A stretch of 6,738 bases of DNA from Chloroflexota bacterium (GTDB lineage: Bacteria; Chloroflexota; Dormibacteria; Dormibacterales; Dormibacteraceae). The notes beneath the pieces were generated by a model. It had not been told where the DNA came from. It was given only the letters and a program-made list of their open reading frames with translations, and searched no databases. Both the position numbers and the translations under genes were made by a program. Every line of letters starts with the position of its first letter. Position 1 is the stretch's first letter. Positions 5,979 through 6,738 of this stretch are shown one piece after another. The stretch lies in assembly GCA_005880345.1 (NCBI GenBank), contig VBGE01000025.1, forward strand, positions 1 to 6,738. The letters are read 5' to 3'.

Positions 5979-6738
5979 CTACGGCCGAACTTCGTAGACC
6001 AGGTTGAACGGCGTCTCGCCCGCGTAGTAAGCACGACCGACGGGGTTGAGGTTCGACTCGACGGTGTCGCCCGCGATCGGCTCGACGATGAGCCACGTGC
6101 CATCCTTCGCGAGGGCCTGCTTGACGTGCCGGGCCGCGCCGACCGGGTCGCCCATGTCGTGCAGGCTGTCGAACGTCGTGACCAGGTCGTAGCCGGAGCC
6201 GGGGAATGCGGCCGCCGGCGCGACCTCGAAGTGAAGCCGGTCGCTCAGCCCGGCCTCCAGGGCTTTGTGTCGAGCAAGCTCGACCGACTGCTTGTGATAG
6301 TCGAAGCCGGTGACCTTCGATCGAGGATAGGCCTCGGCCATCAGGCGCGACGACGCACCAAGGCCGCACCCGATGTCGGCCACGGTGGCGCCGACTCGCA
6401 GCTTCTCTTCGACGCCCTCGAGGGCGGGGATCCAGGTCGAGACGAGGTTGGCGTTGTAGCCCGGCCGGAAGAACCGCTCGCAGCCGGTGTGCACGCCCGA
6501 GTCGTGCTCGTGCCAGCCGTAGCCCGCGCCGCTTCGAAATATGTCCTCGATGTGTGATTCGGCCTTCAGCGTCGCGGTCGCGAGCTCGAACGCCCCGCAG
6601 ACAAACGCAGGGCTGTTCTCGTCGGCCAGCGCCATCGCCTGCTCCGCCGGCAGCTCGTAGCGCTGAGTCGACGGGTCGTAGGTCACGTACCCGCCCGCCG
6701 CCTGCGCGTTGAGCCACTCGCGGACGTAGCGCTCGGCG
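5979..6738 (-). CDS. SAM-dependent methyltransferase, Rv2258c-like (5' end outside window)
   Basis: The frame is open through the window edge, giving at least 252 residues. The visible start (AERYVREWLNAQAAGGY) is the end of the N-terminal winged-helix dimerisation region of this family, so the in-frame GTG at 6686 is internal and not the start. The Rossmann methyltransferase domain carries motif I VADIGCGLG (codons ending near 6360), the acidic end of strand 2 in GFDYHKQS, and FDSLHDMGDP near the substrate side. The preceding GYGWHEHD and GCERFFRPGY segments are typical of Rv2258c-like enzymes, which are about 350 residues long and have mostly unknown small-molecule substrates. Oddly, NLNPVGRAYYA joins directly to GETPFNLVYEVRP. 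In relatives as I recall them, some 40 residues lie between these blocks, so a C-terminal piece appears to be missing in frame. The gene lies upstream of the hydrolase-glycosyltransferase on the same strand and is probably co-transcribed unless the intervening hairpin terminates. Confidence 0.88.
   Translation of the reverse strand, partial: AERYVREWLNAQAAGGYVTYDPSTQRYELPAEQAMALADENSPAFVCGAFELATATLKAESHIEDIFRSGAGYGWHEHDSGVHTGCERFFRPGYNANLVSTWIPALEGVEEKLRVGATVADIGCGLGASSRLMAEAYPRSKVTGFDYHKQSVELARHKALEAGLSDRLHFEVAPAAAFPGSGYDLVTTFDSLHDMGDPVGAARHVKQALAKDGTWLIVEPIAGDTVESNLNPVGRAYYAGETPFNLVYEVRP

Noticed and set aside
6684..6686. GTG at 6686 as the methyltransferase start
   Set aside because: The frame continues upstream to the window edge with residues (EWLNAQAAGGY) that match the family's N-terminal region, so the true start lies outside the window.

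Overview
The window is GC-rich (roughly two thirds G+C by eye) and gene-dense. Neighbouring genes overlap at four junctions and the non-coding stretches are short, the longest being about 136 bases. Base composition, gene style and protein types suggest a soil-type, high-GC bacterium, perhaps Actinomycetota or Chloroflexota/Dormibacterota. This is only an inference, because no rRNA or other phylogenetic marker is present. I see no mobile element, CRISPR array, tRNA or integration scar.

Layout from left to right. (1) Bases 2-637 (+) hold the C-terminal half of an MFS drug-efflux-type transporter, cut by the window edge. (2) Bases 624-2054 (-) encode a complete CoA-acylating methylmalonate/malonate-semialdehyde dehydrogenase (mmsA type), whose 3' end overlaps the transporter gene tail to tail. 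(3) A 136-base divergent intergenic region separates mmsA from a compact three-gene (+) cluster at 2191-3788 in which each start codon lies inside the preceding gene. Its members are an MsrQ/YedZ-like ferric-reductase-type membrane protein, a small single-pass membrane protein and a four-helix membrane protein; I do not recognise the last two. (4) Bases 3737-5920 (-) encode a 727-residue fusion of an alpha/beta hydrolase and a GT1/GT28-type glycosyltransferase, whose 3' end overlaps the third membrane gene by 52 bases. (5) Upstream of it on the same strand, after a 58-base gap containing a strong hairpin, lies an Rv2258c-like SAM-dependent methyltransferase (5979 to the window edge), 5'-truncated by the window.

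How the genes may work together. mmsA is ordinary catabolism (valine, inositol or beta-alanine routes) and seems unrelated to its neighbours. The methyltransferase and the hydrolase-glycosyltransferase fusion look like a tailoring or detoxification unit acting on a small molecule or lipid: methylation, glycosyl transfer and ester/acyl hydrolysis. The membrane cluster looks like a small membrane complex built around a haem-protein fold that has lost two of the three histidines characteristic of MsrQ. The most notable points are the hydrolase-glycosyltransferase fusion with a cysteine at its nucleophile elbow, the apparent in-frame loss of about 40 residues near the C terminus of the methyltransferase, and the histidine-depleted MsrQ-like protein with its two unrecognised partners.
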